64,000 nucleotides of DNA, taken from Gnetum montanum. Its lineage: Eukaryota > Streptophyta > Gnetopsida > Gnetales > Gnetaceae. The notes under the pieces are model-generated. The model was not told the DNA's origin, searched no databases, and saw only the letters and a list, made by a program, of their open reading frames with translations. A program made the translations under genes and the position numbers. Shown piece after piece: positions 25,915 to 38,639 of this stretch (positions are counted from its first letter, which is position 1; every line of letters begins with the position of its first letter). Location: contig MNCI01008071.1 in NCBI GenBank assembly GCA_015680685.1, positions 279,045 through 343,044 of the forward strand, written 5' to 3'.

Positions 25915-26640
25915 CAGAGAAATTTCTTGAATTTTTTAGGAGTTTCCAACTTCCCCCAATTGATGTTTTTAGGTTAAGGATTGGAAGTTGACGACACTCT
26001 TACTCCAATGTATCTATGCTTTCAACATGGGTGCAAGTTGTTCCCCTAGTTAGTTCCATGCATGTTGATGTGTTGCTCTCCTAGTTAGCTATTAACCATT
26101 GGGTGTTTTCTTGTTGTGTGGTTTCTACATATAGGCACTTGTGTATGTTAATTTCTTGTGCACACCGATTGCATCCAGGTAATGTTGAACATTCCTGTAC
26201 ACAATCACACCCTATATCATTGTATATGATGCATGGAACTTTCTTCCTCTCGATCTTTCCAAAAAAAAATTTCTTAGATATTTCTAGGGAAAGATAGCGG
26301 ATTTCTAGGCATGTGTTTATGGTACTTAGCCATGCCCTTCCCATTATTATTGGGAAGTCCCCTTTGTCATTGTTTACTTGTATCTCTAGGAAATCAGCTA
26401 GGTATGACCACCCACACACAGTGGTAACGATGTCCTCCACCAGTCCCAAGGGGACAGTGATGGACTAGTCATCTAGCTCTAAGCGAATATTTCTCTTCTT
26501 TAGTGGAGACAGGTTCTAGGCTTTATATATCTCTTATGATATTAAGTTGACTCTGGAACCTGAGTCTAGAAGAGCTTTACATGGTTCATTCCCAGTGACT
26601 TGGAGATAGATTAAAGGACTTCTAGGATCAGAGAATTTCC
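25915..26640 (-). pseudogene. pol: Element C protease, followed by pol deletion
   Basis: On the minus strand the retropepsin starts with CKALLDSGSRVNLISYE (about 26545-26590), keeping the D-S-G active site. It then has PLGLVEDIVTTVCGWSYLAD, DFPIIMGRAWLSTINTCLE and the Cys-containing tail NRCAQEINIHKCLY (open piece 26081-26449). It cleaves the polyprotein in active elements. After LPILNLKTSIGGSWKLLK near 25,920 the text jumps to INAHSTLEKGQPCSLF, which in E lies downstream of integrase. RT, RNase H and integrase (about 2.6-3 kb by comparison with E) are therefore deleted. Confidence 0.82.
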
Positions 26641-29228
26641 TGGGAAGGTGGGCTTCCTTAGTCTAGTCAGTCACGACATGTGTTAACATAACCGTGTGCG
26701 TTAAGCTCTATTTTTTATTTGAACGAAGCTCCGAAGCCTTATTTGATGGAGAAGCATTCAGAGCCTCAATAGCTTGTGATTGTGAGAGCTTGGTTGGGCT
26801 GCTAGTTCTGAAGAAAGGTCTTCTCTTTGTACGGTTCTTAGAACTAGTAGTGGGTTGAAGATTCATAGCTCTCGTAGCAGTGCGTTTCTATGGTTGACTG
26901 GGGAGCTCCCCTTGCATCGCTAGAGTGAGTGGTAATGGAGCTATTAGTGTGAGAGTTGCAGATGGATTTGGAGGATGGTATGTATGTGGGTTGTCTCTCC
27001 TAGGAGAAGGAGTTCTATAATACTCCCGATCTTGGTAGTGACATTGTGGTGTCACATGACCAATGGAGTCACATGGAGAGATTGGCTACTGCACGTAATA
27101 GCCATATGGATCCGATTGCCAGTAAGGGTATTGTTGCCTTGGCGATGGCATCCCCTATGAGTGTGGGTATTGCCACTGCTAGTGTTGCTCAATATGTTGT
27201 GGTGGAGTTCCACTTGGATAATACGTTAATGGTTGGTGAAATTTCCTTGGGTTACCTTGGGGATAAGGTCACCGTTGAGGTTCTTGTCGTTTGTTAAGTC
27301 ATGGATTAAGTGCATATACCCCAGACTCTTGCAGATGTGAGATTACTGGGAAACATCCCTTAGGATGGTCATATTGGCATTTCTCACATCCACTATCATT
27401 GTCCGTATCAGAATCCACAACCTCTTCGGTGATGGCCATTTTACCCTTACCTTTTTTATGCACATGGTCCATGTCCCTCTTTTTCTTTTTATCAAAGTCA
27501 CTACTTCACTCCTTAGACTCCTCTACAATTTTGAGAATAGTTTCAAATATACTATCTAATGAGTCCCACATTTGGTCTACCTTTTCCAACACTTATGTTG
27601 TTAATTTTTAGAGCGGAAAGGTTCTCCTATTCACCATCTCTTCGAGTGGTGACTCTTCCTCCTCCTCATAGAATCTCACTCCCCTTTTTTGGAGGGAAGG
27701 ATCGTGGTTGTACTCTTCTACACTTTCTCTTTTATGTAGCTCCCCTTCTTCTTTGGCTACTTACTCCAACAATCTATGAACCTAATGGGACCTAAGATTT
27801 GATAATCTCCCTTGGGCATATGTTCCAAGAGTTCTCCTGGTTTGGTGCCTATGTCCATCTCCTAGATTGCGTAGTTGATCCTGCTACGAGTAACCATGGC
27901 CCGAGCAATGATGTAGCAGTGCATAATATTGGCCCATGGCAGCATCCAAGGGTTCATGACTTTCTTGCTTCCATCCTTGGATTTTCTTTCATAGATTGGA
28001 CACCCAGGAGTATGTTTGATACTTATCATTAAATAGTTCTAGCATCATACTCCACCTTCAAATGGATTCCGGTTCTAAGAACCTGTACCAACTTTTCGCT
28101 TCTTTTACTAGTGTTCTTGGGAATAACTTTAGCTTTTTCCATTCTTTCTTGATGTTCTGCAAGGAACATGCATTGTGAAATGCCTGTAACTGGTTCTGAG
28201 GATCATCGTTGTATCCCCCCTCAAATTGTGGAATATTATTCATGTCTAACCTCTTGATCTTGCTATCTTTTTGGTACCTTGTGGAAATTCTTATGGCCTC
28301 CATGATATCTAACATGCTTCGGGTTGCCAAGTAGGGGTTCTTCATGGTCATTTCCTTCATAGTTTCTGTGATGTCTACATGGTTCCCTACTCTCCCTTCT
28401 TCTATGTTGTGATTCTCTAAAATGCACTCATCCTTGTTCCGAACTCTCTCATCGAGGTTTCTCACTCTACTTACCCTTATGCTCATGATTAGGTTCTTTA
28501 TGACTGCATCCTGATACTGAAGGAGAGGGTGAATGTGATGATGAAGGTGAAGAAGAAGGAGAACCATTTCCATGATGATGTTTCCTACCTTCTCTTCGGT
28601 GGTCCTAGCCCTGATCGTGATGACAATCAGAATGCCCACCCTTTTCATGTGTTTGTGTTCCCTCGTTGAACACTTGGTGTTTGTGGGGATCAGAACCAGG
28701 ATTTTGAATTGTGGAGTGGAGGTTCTGATACACCACCCCCTCACCATCATTAGGAGGGGGAAAATCGTTTGGTGGGGAACCTATTGAAATAATTTCACCA
28801 CCCTCAATTTTGGTTAAGATGGGTGGAGCATTATGGGGTCCTTTTCCCTTCAAAGATGTGTGGTCACTCTCCTGTCACAAGTCCCATTGACATTGCACTT
28901 CTGTGGGATGGTAGTCCCTTGTGTCGTAATCACATGTAACATATTCCACATATAATTGTAACATGCCTATTCATGCGAGAGGATGAAGAAGCATGTTGGG
29001 GATTACTTGGTTTGGAGGCAACACTATGTTACCCTCCAAGTCTCTTCAACGCAGTTGTTCATCTTGAAGGAGAATAAAGGTAAAGTCGGGTATATACTCA
29101 TCATGATGAATATATACCACACAGAATTGTTGAGGAATTGGTGAATCTTGGTTACATGTATTGTGCCGCCGACTGTCTCTTGTGTTGTTCCTAGGTGGTG
29201 AAGTTCTTTTGTGCAAAGAAGAAGACAT
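26640..29228 (-). pseudogene. gag: Element C gag
   Basis: The start is the ATG at 29228 (MSSSLHKRTSPPRNNT). Blocks in order are QQFCVVYIHHDEYIPDFTFI (N-terminal), a basic Arg/Ser/His/Asp stretch, ILEN...EGRVGNHVDITE, IPQFEGGYNDDPQNQLQAFH, then CSLQNIKKEWKKLKLFPRTL (open piece 28058-28750). A zinc knuckle CEKCQYDHPKGC (about 27352-27387) has spacing C-x2-C-x3-H-x3-C. A Gln/Pro/Tyr-rich tail (27000-27200) leads into protease. It would assemble the capsid. Frame changes and stops near 28000-28060 and elsewhere break it. Confidence 0.83.
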
Positions 29229-29354
29229 TTTTGTCTTGTTCGATGTGCTATTTACTGTTATTTTATTTTTCTTTTGATCAATCCTAAGGGTTCGTTCTAG
29301 CTTCCAATGATATGAATGATTTCCTATGTTCTACGTAGTGCACAAACAACTAAG

Positions 29355-29372
29355 TTCCCAACAACGGTGCCA
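29355..29372 (-). other. Element C primer binding site
   Basis: The minus strand reads TGGCACCGTTGTTGGGAA, two bases after the LTR end. It is the tRNA-Asp-type site, nearly identical to that of E. Confidence 0.85.
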
Positions 29373-29373
29373 A

Positions 29374-30197
29374 TGATGAGTGGCAAGGTACCCCCACACT
29401 CAACCATACAAATATGAACATCTCACATGCGATCCGGTCAAACTCCAAGGATTAAGTTCTTACGCACCTTAATGGAACACTTAAGGTTAGTCAATCGTTA
29501 TCTTCCCAAACTTATTTGTATTGTCATGATGGTATGGTTAAGTAAGCTTGAGGTATATGATTTTTATATCTTTTCTCTTTTTAATGTCTTATGCTAACAG
29601 GAGAAGGTGAAGAGAACTAAGTGACTAACTTTCATTAACTATTTACTAACTAAGTTCTAATTGTCCTAGCACTAGTATCTATTCCCACTTTCCACACACA
29701 CCCTGAACCAATTCAATGCTATTGGAATTACCAAACGCTACTCGTTACTGGGTTACCAAGCATTACACACGTACTCGAAGCATTCGTACTGAGTGCACTT
29801 AACTAGGAGAGTCAAGGGTTGAGAGATATTAATTATCTAGGAAAGCATTTAAACATTAACAATAATTAAATCCTATTTAGCTTATTCCACATGCTACAAG
29901 GTTTATCAAAAAGTTCATCTTTATTGCTGTACACAAATGTGCTCTCAGGTACAATTTTCTCGAATAAAGATCCGTTCACTTTAAGACTCCTACTACGGGC
30001 ACATGAAAATTATTCTAACTCTAGAATGGTAAAATTGCTATAGTTTGGCTAAGGTCTAAGTATAGATGCCTAAAACAAGGAAATATACCTCTTATTTATA
30101 AACATTGCAGTGGGCTGCGATATCACATATGCGATATTGCAGGGGCAGACACGATATCGCAGATGTGATATCATGTATATGATATCGTGGCTCATCA
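29374..30197 (-). repeat. Element C 5' LTR (right copy)
   Basis: The 824-bp copy reads TGATGAGCC...CACTCATCA on the minus strand. U3 is about 97 bp and consists largely of GATATC palindromes (30118-30187). The TATA box is the complement of 30093-30100. Confidence 0.92.
30093..30100 (-). promoter_or_regulatory. TATA box, element C 5' LTR
   Basis: TATAAATA on the minus strand lies immediately downstream of the palindromic U3, the same arrangement as in A and B. Confidence 0.7.
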
Positions 30198-30202
30198 CCT
30201 CC

Positions 30203-33200
30203 TCTCAAAAAGAGAAAAATTTATCTTAAGTTGGTAGATTAGTCCATCCCTATTCCATTAGGATTGGTGGAGGACATTATAACCACTAACTATGGATGGT
30301 CTTATCCTATCGATTTCTTAGTGATCCAAGTTGACAACTATAAGTGGAACTTCCCAATCATCATGGGAAGGGCTTGGCTAAGTACAATTAATGCAATGTT
30401 GGACATCAGATACTTTTCCTTGGAAATTTTCAAAGAAAATGATTTTTGAAAGGTAGAGAGGAAGTGAGTTCCATGCATCATGTATAGTGATTCATGGCAC
30501 AATAGTTTACAAAAACTACGGTTCATAAAAAGTGCAATAATCACAACATGCAAGTAGTGTGTAGATGTGTATGAAATTTAAAGGCGCCTATACACAGTAG
30601 CCAATAAATAGGACACCTAGTGGCTAATCATTGAATTTGTAAGTAGCTCAACCATGTGCATGGAACTAGTTGAGAGCCTAATAAGTGCCTACATTAAAGG
30701 CATGGATGAAATGCAGCAGATCCATTGTCAACTTTCTAATGAACCTAATGATATCAATTGGGAAGAGTTGGAAATCCGTAAGACTTTTAAGCAAGGGTTC
30801 TTATAGTTGAAAACTCTACCTATTAACATGGAATATGCTTTTCTAAATAATGAAAAGCTAATGATAATCAATGCCAACCTTGCTCTTGAACAAAAAGAGA
30901 AGCTATTGAAGGTGGTCAATAAATGGCCAACAACCTTTGCTTGGTCATATCATGAGCTAACTAGAATTTATCCATGGATATGCCAACACTGCATCTATAA
31001 AAATTCCTCCATCAAGCCAAAGAGGTAGCTACAACAATAATTGAACCCCAAATTAAATAAAATTATCAAGGAGAGTAAGTAACTCCTCAAGGTAGATGAT
31101 TGTAGATAGTGAGTGGATTAGCCCACTCATAATAGTATCAAAAAAGGTGGCAAGTGGAGGGTTTGTATTAACTTTAGGCTATTGAACATGGAAACCTACA
31201 AAGATCATTTTCCATTGCCATTTGTGGACTAGGTATTAGACACCATTTATGGACATTACTTTTACAACTTTCTATATGGTTATAGTGGCTATAACCAAAT
31301 CCAAATTGCATTAGAAGATGAGGCCAAAATAACATTCACAAGTCCTTGGGAAACATTTGCATATAAAAAGATGTCATTTGATCTATGTAATACCTCTACA
31401 ACCTTCCAATGCCTTGTCTTGAGTACCTTTCAATAGTAGATTAATAGAAAGGTGGAGGTATTCATGGATGACTTCTCCACCTATGGGGCTACATTTGAGC
31501 AAGCTCTAGACCATCCACAGCAAGTGATAAAAAGGTGTGTGGAGATAAACCTTTGGCTCAACTAGCAGAAGATCCATTTGATGGTCTATGAGTGCATTAT
31601 TTTGGGGCACAAAATATCATAAGTGAGGATTGAGATGGATCTTGAAAAAATAAGGAAAATCCAAGCAATTACTAGCTAGCCAAAAACTATTAAAGATATC
31701 CATTCATTCCTTGGTCACACTAGCAACTATTAGTGCTTCATAGATAGTTTGTTTAAGATTTCCAAATTGTTGATGAACCTTAAAAAGAAGCATGCTCCAT
31801 TTATCTAGACCAAGGGATGAAAGAATTCATTCTAGCAACTCAAGCAAAGGCTCATGGAGACTCCAATTCTAGGAGCACTTGATTAGTCTAGGCCCTTTCA
31901 CATCATTATGGATGCATCTAATTATACCTTGGGAGTCATGCTTACATAGTTGGATGATTAAAAAAATCCTTATTATATCCACTATGTGAACCAAAGCATT
32001 GTGGGTGCATAGCTTAACTACACAACCATAGAGAAAGAATTGATGGTAGTGGTGTTTACCTTGGAAAAATTCAAGTACTATGTGCTTGTATACAAGGTGT
32101 TTATGCAAACAAATCATAGTGTGATTTGCTTCCTCATGAACAAGCTAATAGTGAGCCCACATGTTGTATGGTGGCTTGTGATCTTACAAGAATTTGATAT
32201 CACAATGATAGATCAAAAAGGAACTGAGAACATGGTTGCTGATCACTTGTTTAGATTAAGATGGGACAAAAAATGGGAGGAGAACCTACTTTTAGATTAT
32301 TTTCCTAATGAACTTTTCCTTGCTATGGCTATAACTGAGAAAATGTCCCATGAACCTAATTGGTATGATGGCATTCTCACTTACCTTCTCACTCAGAAAA
32401 GACCACAAGAGTTGGACAAAAGGAAAAAAATAGTTCCTTCAATAGGAAAAATGCTTCATGGAGATTAATAGTCATCTTTACAATGTGTGCATCGATGGCT
32501 TGGTCCATTGGTATGTTCCTCATGTTGATCAACTACATGTCATCTAGGATGCTCATGAGGGCCCTTGTGGGGGCCAATATGTTGGAAGATGCATGACCAT
32601 TAAGATCCTCATGGTAGGGTATTATTGGCCAATAATTTTCAAGGATGCTCACCACTTTGTCTGCTCCTGTGATCTCTGTCAATGAAATGGTGGGAAGATA
32701 GCTTGTATGGAGGGACCTCAGTAGTGGATCCAACCAGTGAAGCCCTTTGACATATGGGGCATTAACTTCTTTGTCCCATCACATCCATTTCAAATGGGAA
32801 GGCATACATCATAGTTACTGTTGACTACTGTATCAAATGGGTAGAAGCTGTACTTGTCACCAATTGCACATCTTCTATGACTACTTAGTTTGTACATAAA
32901 TATGTTGTAAATAGGTTTGGTGTGCCACATGCACTTATTTTTAACAATGGGACTCATTTTACAAGCACTACCTTTCAAAATCTCATGCAACACTTGGGGG
33001 TAGAACATAAAAAGGCTCATGGGGTTAGTATTTTTGTAATCTCCTTATTCGTATCTTTCCTTCTGAAGCCATGTTAATCTACAAACCTAAAAGTCCAATA
33101 AAAAGGCTGTTAGTCAACATCCAACAAATAAAGTCTTTTTATGAACCTAAGAGAGCTAGTGCAAGCAACACCTCCTTAAATGGACAAGCACATTCAATTT

Positions 33201-33250
33201 TTTGGGTCTTCTCCTCCCAACTTAGTCATGGCGGAGATGGCCATCCATGC
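30203..33250 (+). pseudogene. pol: Element B protease C-part, RT, RNase H and integrase
   Basis: After element C the protease continues with PLGLVEDIITTNYGWSYPID and NFPIIMGRAWLSTINAMLD (to about 30450). RT begins near 31138 with KKGGKWRVCINFRLLN and carries the active-site motif VFMDDFSTYG (FMDD at 31461-31472), the Athila-type form of YxDD. It ends with FLGHTSNY and LKKKHAPF. RNase H (about 31890-32250) keeps IIMDASNYTLG, TIEKELMVVVF and KGTENMVADHL. Integrase (32460-33020) has the zinc part (DAHEGPCGG...CSCDLCQ), but the first two catalytic Asp positions read WGINFF and FNNGTHF, both Asp to Asn. Stops occur throughout. The enzymes would copy RNA to DNA and insert it; this copy is dead. Confidence 0.88.
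33221..33240 (+). other. Element B purine-rich site downstream of integrase
   Basis: CTTAGTCATGGCGGAGATGG recurs at the same place in C (complement 25771-25792), E (complement 54891-54912) and A (13569-13587), and echoes the terminal tract TTAGTCATGGGGGTATGA. It could be a second plus-strand priming site. Confidence 0.45.
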
Positions 33251-34535
33251 TAAATCATACAAAATGGCTTCTCAGTTTTTCATTTTTTTCTTATTTTTCA
33301 CCAATTTTTTACACCATCTTTAGTAAATTTCATATTTCTTGAATATTTTACAATTTCTTTTATATGTTACTTTATTTGGTTTGTGTTATCTTATGTTTTT
33401 CTTTATTGCCAAATAGGACAAAGTGTGACTATAGCTACTATTGATGGTGGTTTATACCATAATGTTATTTGATTGTTAATGTCTAGATTCTATCTTTGAA
33501 TTTTGATGTTGATAACTAAGACATGGCTCTGCTCATGATTATAGGTAATTAGTCCACATCATCCATCCATCCACAAAACTCTATGGTGTTCTCTTATTTT
33601 GGAAATATGAAGTCCCTTCCTTAATGAAACTTTTAATGAACTAGTGACTTCAGTAGTTTCCAAACTTGGAAAGAGTTAAATGAATAGAAAAGGATGTGAA
33701 TTTAAGGGAATTTGACACTTTTTTTACCTACCTACCCTTTGAGGTGCATTAGTATTCTTACAGGTCCTTTATTGTTCCTACATCAACCAATAATAGGAAG
33801 CTAAGTCTTTGCATAGTGTGCTTTCCATATAGAAAAATATAAAAAATATATATAAAAAAAAAGAAACCAAAAAATAATGGGAATTCAAAACACATTCCTT
33901 AGACAAAATAACAGGTTGCAAGCACTAGTTATGGGACTCGAAAGACATGTAACCCATGCCTGAAGGTCTCCTCAAACTAAGGCCCTTCTCACTTTCTACT
34001 TCTCTTTTCTTCTCTTTTTGGAATGATGATTGATATGTGAGAGTACTCTTATACCTTGAGGGATGGACGATTCTAAGAGTATTAATGTGAAATTACTAGA
34101 AGTGGTTGGTTTTAATTTGGATTTGAAATGGTCATTATCACATCACTTTAATCACAAAAAATTCATAAGGGACTCTCATCATTCGATCATAATGACTTCA
34201 TGTGATCATAATTCGAGACTCCATTTCTCTCTCTCTCTCTCTCTCATCATACACCTATGCTTTTCATAATTCACTTTCTTGCCTCTTGTCATGTTTTTTT
34301 CAAATGTCTTAGCTTGATATGGCCAAAATTTCTTAATAGTCTCTTTGGTGATTGGATGTTTAACTACCATAACCATTAATTGGTCATGGGGCCCACAAAC
34401 TCCTTGGTTTAAGGATATGTAAGGGCATTAAGGGCATAAGCCTACTTTGGGAAGGATCTACTTGCATATCTCTTGGTTGCATTGGTTAAATTCCACATCC
34501 CTTAGGTAGTTTTGCAGTTAAACCTTTTGTGTGTT
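33250..34535 (+). other. Element B 3' non-coding region, part 1
   Basis: No protein motif was found. A CT microsatellite lies at about 34214-34243. The rest matches the 3' regions of C and E in order. It is interrupted after CCATC (34536-34540) by element D and resumes at 42520. Confidence 0.7.
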
Positions 34536-34540
34536 CCATC

Positions 34541-36483
34541 TATAATGACTGAAAAAGTTGGTGGCCGGAATCACTGAGGGATTTGCAAATGCACAGCCTA
34601 ACCCTACCTCCACATAAGGGCCTATAAGAAATAGAGGCAATTTGCCTTTAAAATTCCTATTAATTGAATAGGAACTTTGTCGATTGCAACTAGGGTGATG
34701 GATGCAACCAAGAAGTGGCACAGTTAGCTAAGATGCAAATGTAAACAACACAAAATGGTGGTAAGTGTTCTAGCGGTGTTTTGCGGTGCTAAGTGTAGAG
34801 CATAGTCACTGAATGGGGCCAAGTGTAGTCAAGGGTTTCAGCCAAAATGAGGATGCCAACCTACAAAGAGTACTACCTAAGTGTAGTTACAACATGATAA
34901 CATGTAAAAAATGTAAAAAGTGCAAAGAAAACATAGAAAATGTAGGAGAGAGAAATGGAACACCACCCCAAATGAGGTAGAGCATAGTTAGCTCCAAAAG
35001 GGATTTTAGAAGGTACGTCATATACAACAAGTGCAGTGGAGAGCATAGTCATAGTCTCGGTGGTGTGAGGTCAAGAAGTCTAGTGCTCACCATGGTTTCC
35101 ATGCCTATCAAGTTAGCTACCATGTTGTACTATATGTTGTGGTGACCTGAAGGGCAGCGGTGGGGCTACGATGGACCATGGAACACAACTCTACCTCTCT
35201 GTTGATGCCTTTAGATCTCATTCTCCCAAAATGCTAAGTGCCAAATGCCAAACTTGCCAACCCCTAAAACACTAGGACATAAGGGTATTTATAGGATTAG
35301 AGTTAGCACAAAATGTGGATCGAGTGCCATGTGGTAGTGTGGTAGTTGAGACTATGTTCTAAGGTATTGGTACTACGCTAATCCCAACTATGCTCTCCAC
35401 TAAAGTAAGTGGTGTTATCTTGTGTTTTGCTTTGACTGACTTTGCAAGGCCGGAAAACCATGAATATGCTACCAACTACCTGTGAAAGTACCAAGGAGAC
35501 CACAATGTACTTGAGAAAATGCCAAAAAAATGCAACTTTTGGAGACTACACTCTCCACTATCTTGTGTGTGGTTGAGTGTAGTTACAATTTTGGGCACAA
35601 AAGGGGTACAAAAAAGATGCATTTTTCTTACTGGAGGTGATTTGAAGTTGAGCCAAATGTTGTTGTGTTGTGGAGACATTTGTAGGCTATTTTAGTTAAC
35701 TATTCTTGACTACGTTCTGGACTGGGGGATAGCGTAGTCTCAACACTAGGAAAAATTTGCAAAAAAATATCTTCATGCTAACTACACTTGACTACACTCT
35801 AGGGTAGTGAAAAGTGTAGTCTTAGCACTTAGAAAAATCTACAATGGTTAGCTTAACACTTCAAAACTTTTTGCAAAACTAGCCTTTATGTTGACTATGC
35901 TCTAGGGTAGTGGAGAGCATAGTCTCAACACTTAGAAAAATTTGCAATTTCTGGCTTCGTGATGACACTTAGAAAAAGTTGCAAAATTGGCCTTTGTGTT
36001 GACTACACTCTAAAGTAGTGGAGAGCATAGTCTCAACACTTCGAAAAATTTACAGTTTCTAGGCATTCATGTTGACTACACTCTCCTATGGGCTAACTAT
36101 GCTCTAAAATAGTGGAGAGCATAGTCTCAACACTTAGAAAAATTTTGCAACAAGTGTCATCATTTTGAAACTTAAAAAAATTTGCAAAACTGGTTGTTTG
36201 AGCTAACTATGTTCTCTACTGTGCTGACTATGCTCTAGTGCAGTGGAGAGCATAGTTCTAACACTTAGTAAAATTTTGTAACAAGTGTCATCATTCTGTC
36301 ACTTAGAAAAATTTTCAAAACTCATAGTTTGAGCTAACTACACTCTCTACTATGCTAACTATGCTCTGGTACAGTGGAGAGTGTAGTCCCAGCACTTAAA
36401 AAAATTTGTGAGAAGTGTCATTGTTCTGACACTTAGCCAAATTTTCCATGGAGACACTATATCTAAAGTTTTATGGTATTTCA
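34541..36483 (-). repeat. Element D 3' LTR (left copy)
   Basis: The 1,943-bp copy has its TATA box at the complement of about 35288-35295. Its U3 (about 35300-36483) is an array of direct repeats centred on GTGGAGAGCATAGTCTCAAC and CACTTAGAAAAATTTGC, about 90-135 bp apart. The TG...TATA ends are explained in the findings. Confidence 0.88.
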
Positions 36484-38500
36484 ATAGGCCCTCTTTGTTG
36501 ATGTCTTGAGGAGTGACCTGAGAGATGTTAACAAAGAATGCAAAACACCATAATAGACCTAGCACCAACATTTCTCATTGGCACCTGATCAAGTGTCATT
36601 TCACCATGCTCAAGAGTGTTGTGGATAGGAGTATGTTGAGGGCAAAGGATGTAGGCAATGTGCTAGGGAGATGAAATGCAAACAATGTACCATGATGTGA
36701 ATGTAGAGTCAACATGGCTAATAGTGACCATGACATTAAGGTGGCTTGCCCTTGAAATGGTTGACCTCTCATTGGAGTGCTCATGAGAGAGTTAGTGTGG
36801 ATTCAAGGTTGGGCCAATTTCAAAATTGCAGCATGCTTAAATTACTTGGGTATGTGCATCTCCCCATCCTCTTTTTTTTCTCTTTTTTATTTTTCTTCTT
36901 TTTTCTACAAGATGAACCTATGTTTTGTACTACACATTGTTGTATGTTATCTATAAGGTGTTGGCCATTGAGTGGACTATGTGCCACCTAATGGGCTTTT
37001 CTTTGATGCAATTGTGTTGCATCTATAGGATAGGTGTTTCCTCCCCAAGATGATTTGTGTTACATTCACTTAGGCTTTGACTAGCTAATACAGGCTCCCC
37101 ATAGGACAAGTTTTATTATGTCTACCTTGGATTCTATGGTTGACATGAAGAGAATGCCATATGATCATAGTGCATATCCATCAAAGGGGTTTATAGTCTT
37201 GATTATTTGGGGGAATGGATGAAATGCAAGAGGGTATTGTAATGTGGGATGTATGTGGGTAGGCTATAATGGGATGCAAGGGATGTGCACTCTTGAGAGG
37301 CTTAGCTAGTCTAATCATCTACATCAGAGCAATGTGGGGACTTGCTGCTACAATGAGATGCTTCTCTACATGACTACCTCTAGAGCTTCATCCTACAAAT
37401 ACAACTCTGAGAAGACAAGAAAATCACATGACATGAAATGCAAATCAAAAGCTAGATGTGAAGATGCTAAAAATGCATCAAAAGATGGGCCAATTATAAG
37501 TACTAATGAAACTAGTAAAATTTCTAAGCGTGATGATGTTGCAAGTGCTCCAAAAGTGGCAAGTGCTCTAGAAAATTAGCAAAATGCTAGTTTAAGGTCT
37601 TGGTAGACTATGAACCTAGTCTAAGATCCTGGTAAACTGTGGTGCACAAATTTATAGTCCTTGCAGATTACTGTGCACTAGTTTTACATCATAGTGGATG
37701 TGTACTATGCTAGTTTAATGTCATGATGGATGAGTTGTGCTAGTTTAACATCATGACCCATGGACAAGTTGTGTTAGTTTAATGTCATGGTAGATGAGTT
37801 GTGCTAGTTTAACTTCATGATCCAAGGACAAGCTATGTCAGTTTATAGTTATAGCAGACTATCTATGTCAATTTATAGTCATAGCAAACTTGTTATGCTA
37901 GTTTTAGCATCATGGTAGATGAGTGCTTACCTTGCTTTAGTGAGGTACAGTGCTACATGCATAGCCATGCTGTGTGCTTACAGGATCCTACAAAATTAAC
38001 TAGAAAAACAACATTAAGTGGCACCTATTTTAACAAAGTTAATGTGCACAAGTGAAAGGAAAGTAATGTGAAAAGTGATAGTTTTAGGTTGTTCCAAGCT
38101 GCAAAAATATTTTAAGGTCATTCTAGCCATGGGTGCTATTAGTTTTGAACCATTTTGGATCATATGTTGCTAGCTTAACGGCCATGAGAGGCCAGGGATG
38201 CCAAGTTAAGGCCGTGGTGGGCCATGCGTTAGAGGGAAAAGCATGGCCAATTTTAGGTTGTAGCAGGCCATATGGTGCTAGTTTAAGGCCATGGTAGGCT
38301 ATGTGTTGCTAATTTAAGGCCATGGTAGGCTAGGTGTTGCTAGTTTAAGGCCATGATGGATCATGCATTTTTTTGTGATTTTAGTGTTTATGATTTTTAT
38401 GGGTAAGCTAAGTGGATGGATGCATAAACAAATCAAATAAATGTCTAAGTAGAGTAAAATGATACACAATCTAAGCAAGTAGGTTGAATGTAAATGTGTA
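36484..38500 (-). other. Element D interior, non-coding with diverged repeats
   Basis: No pol motif is present. From about 37560 to 38370 there are many diverged 30-55-bp units built on TAGTTTAAGGCCATGGTAGG and ATGTGTTGC. RT and integrase would be expected here downstream of protease. ORFs 36746-36991 and 37334-37579 resemble no protein. Confidence 0.65.
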
Positions 38501-38639
38501 AATAAATGCAATGCAAGAGAAAGTCAAAAATGCATGACGTGTAGCAACCAAGGATAGGAAGGTGCTTAGCACATTGCTGGCCAAGGGAGTCCCTTGGTCT
38601 AACAATTACTTCCTAATCCAATGTGGATTAGGAGGTGAG

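Larger units (their letters stand above)
23355..30197 (-). mobile_element. Element C: Athila-like element inserted in element B protease
   Basis: A 6.8-kb minus-strand element has LTRs at 23355-24151 (3') and 29374-30197 (5'), with exact CCTCC duplications at 23350-23354 and 30198-30202. Across the junction B reads ...NLPP then SQKEKNLS, matching NLPPLKKREISL of C itself, so the insertion lies inside B's protease. A primer site borders the 5' LTR and a purine tract (complement of 24152-24162) the 3' LTR. It encodes gag and protease. RT, RNase H and most of integrase are missing by a deletion near 25,900. It carries the 120-N assembly gap. Confidence 0.92.

Noticed and set aside
26975-27611. 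Several plus-strand ORFs
   Set aside because: Shadows of the minus-strand gag of element C, which shows family motifs.
37560-38370. CRISPR-like array
   Set aside because: Units and spacings are irregular and diverged, and the context is a plant retrotransposon.
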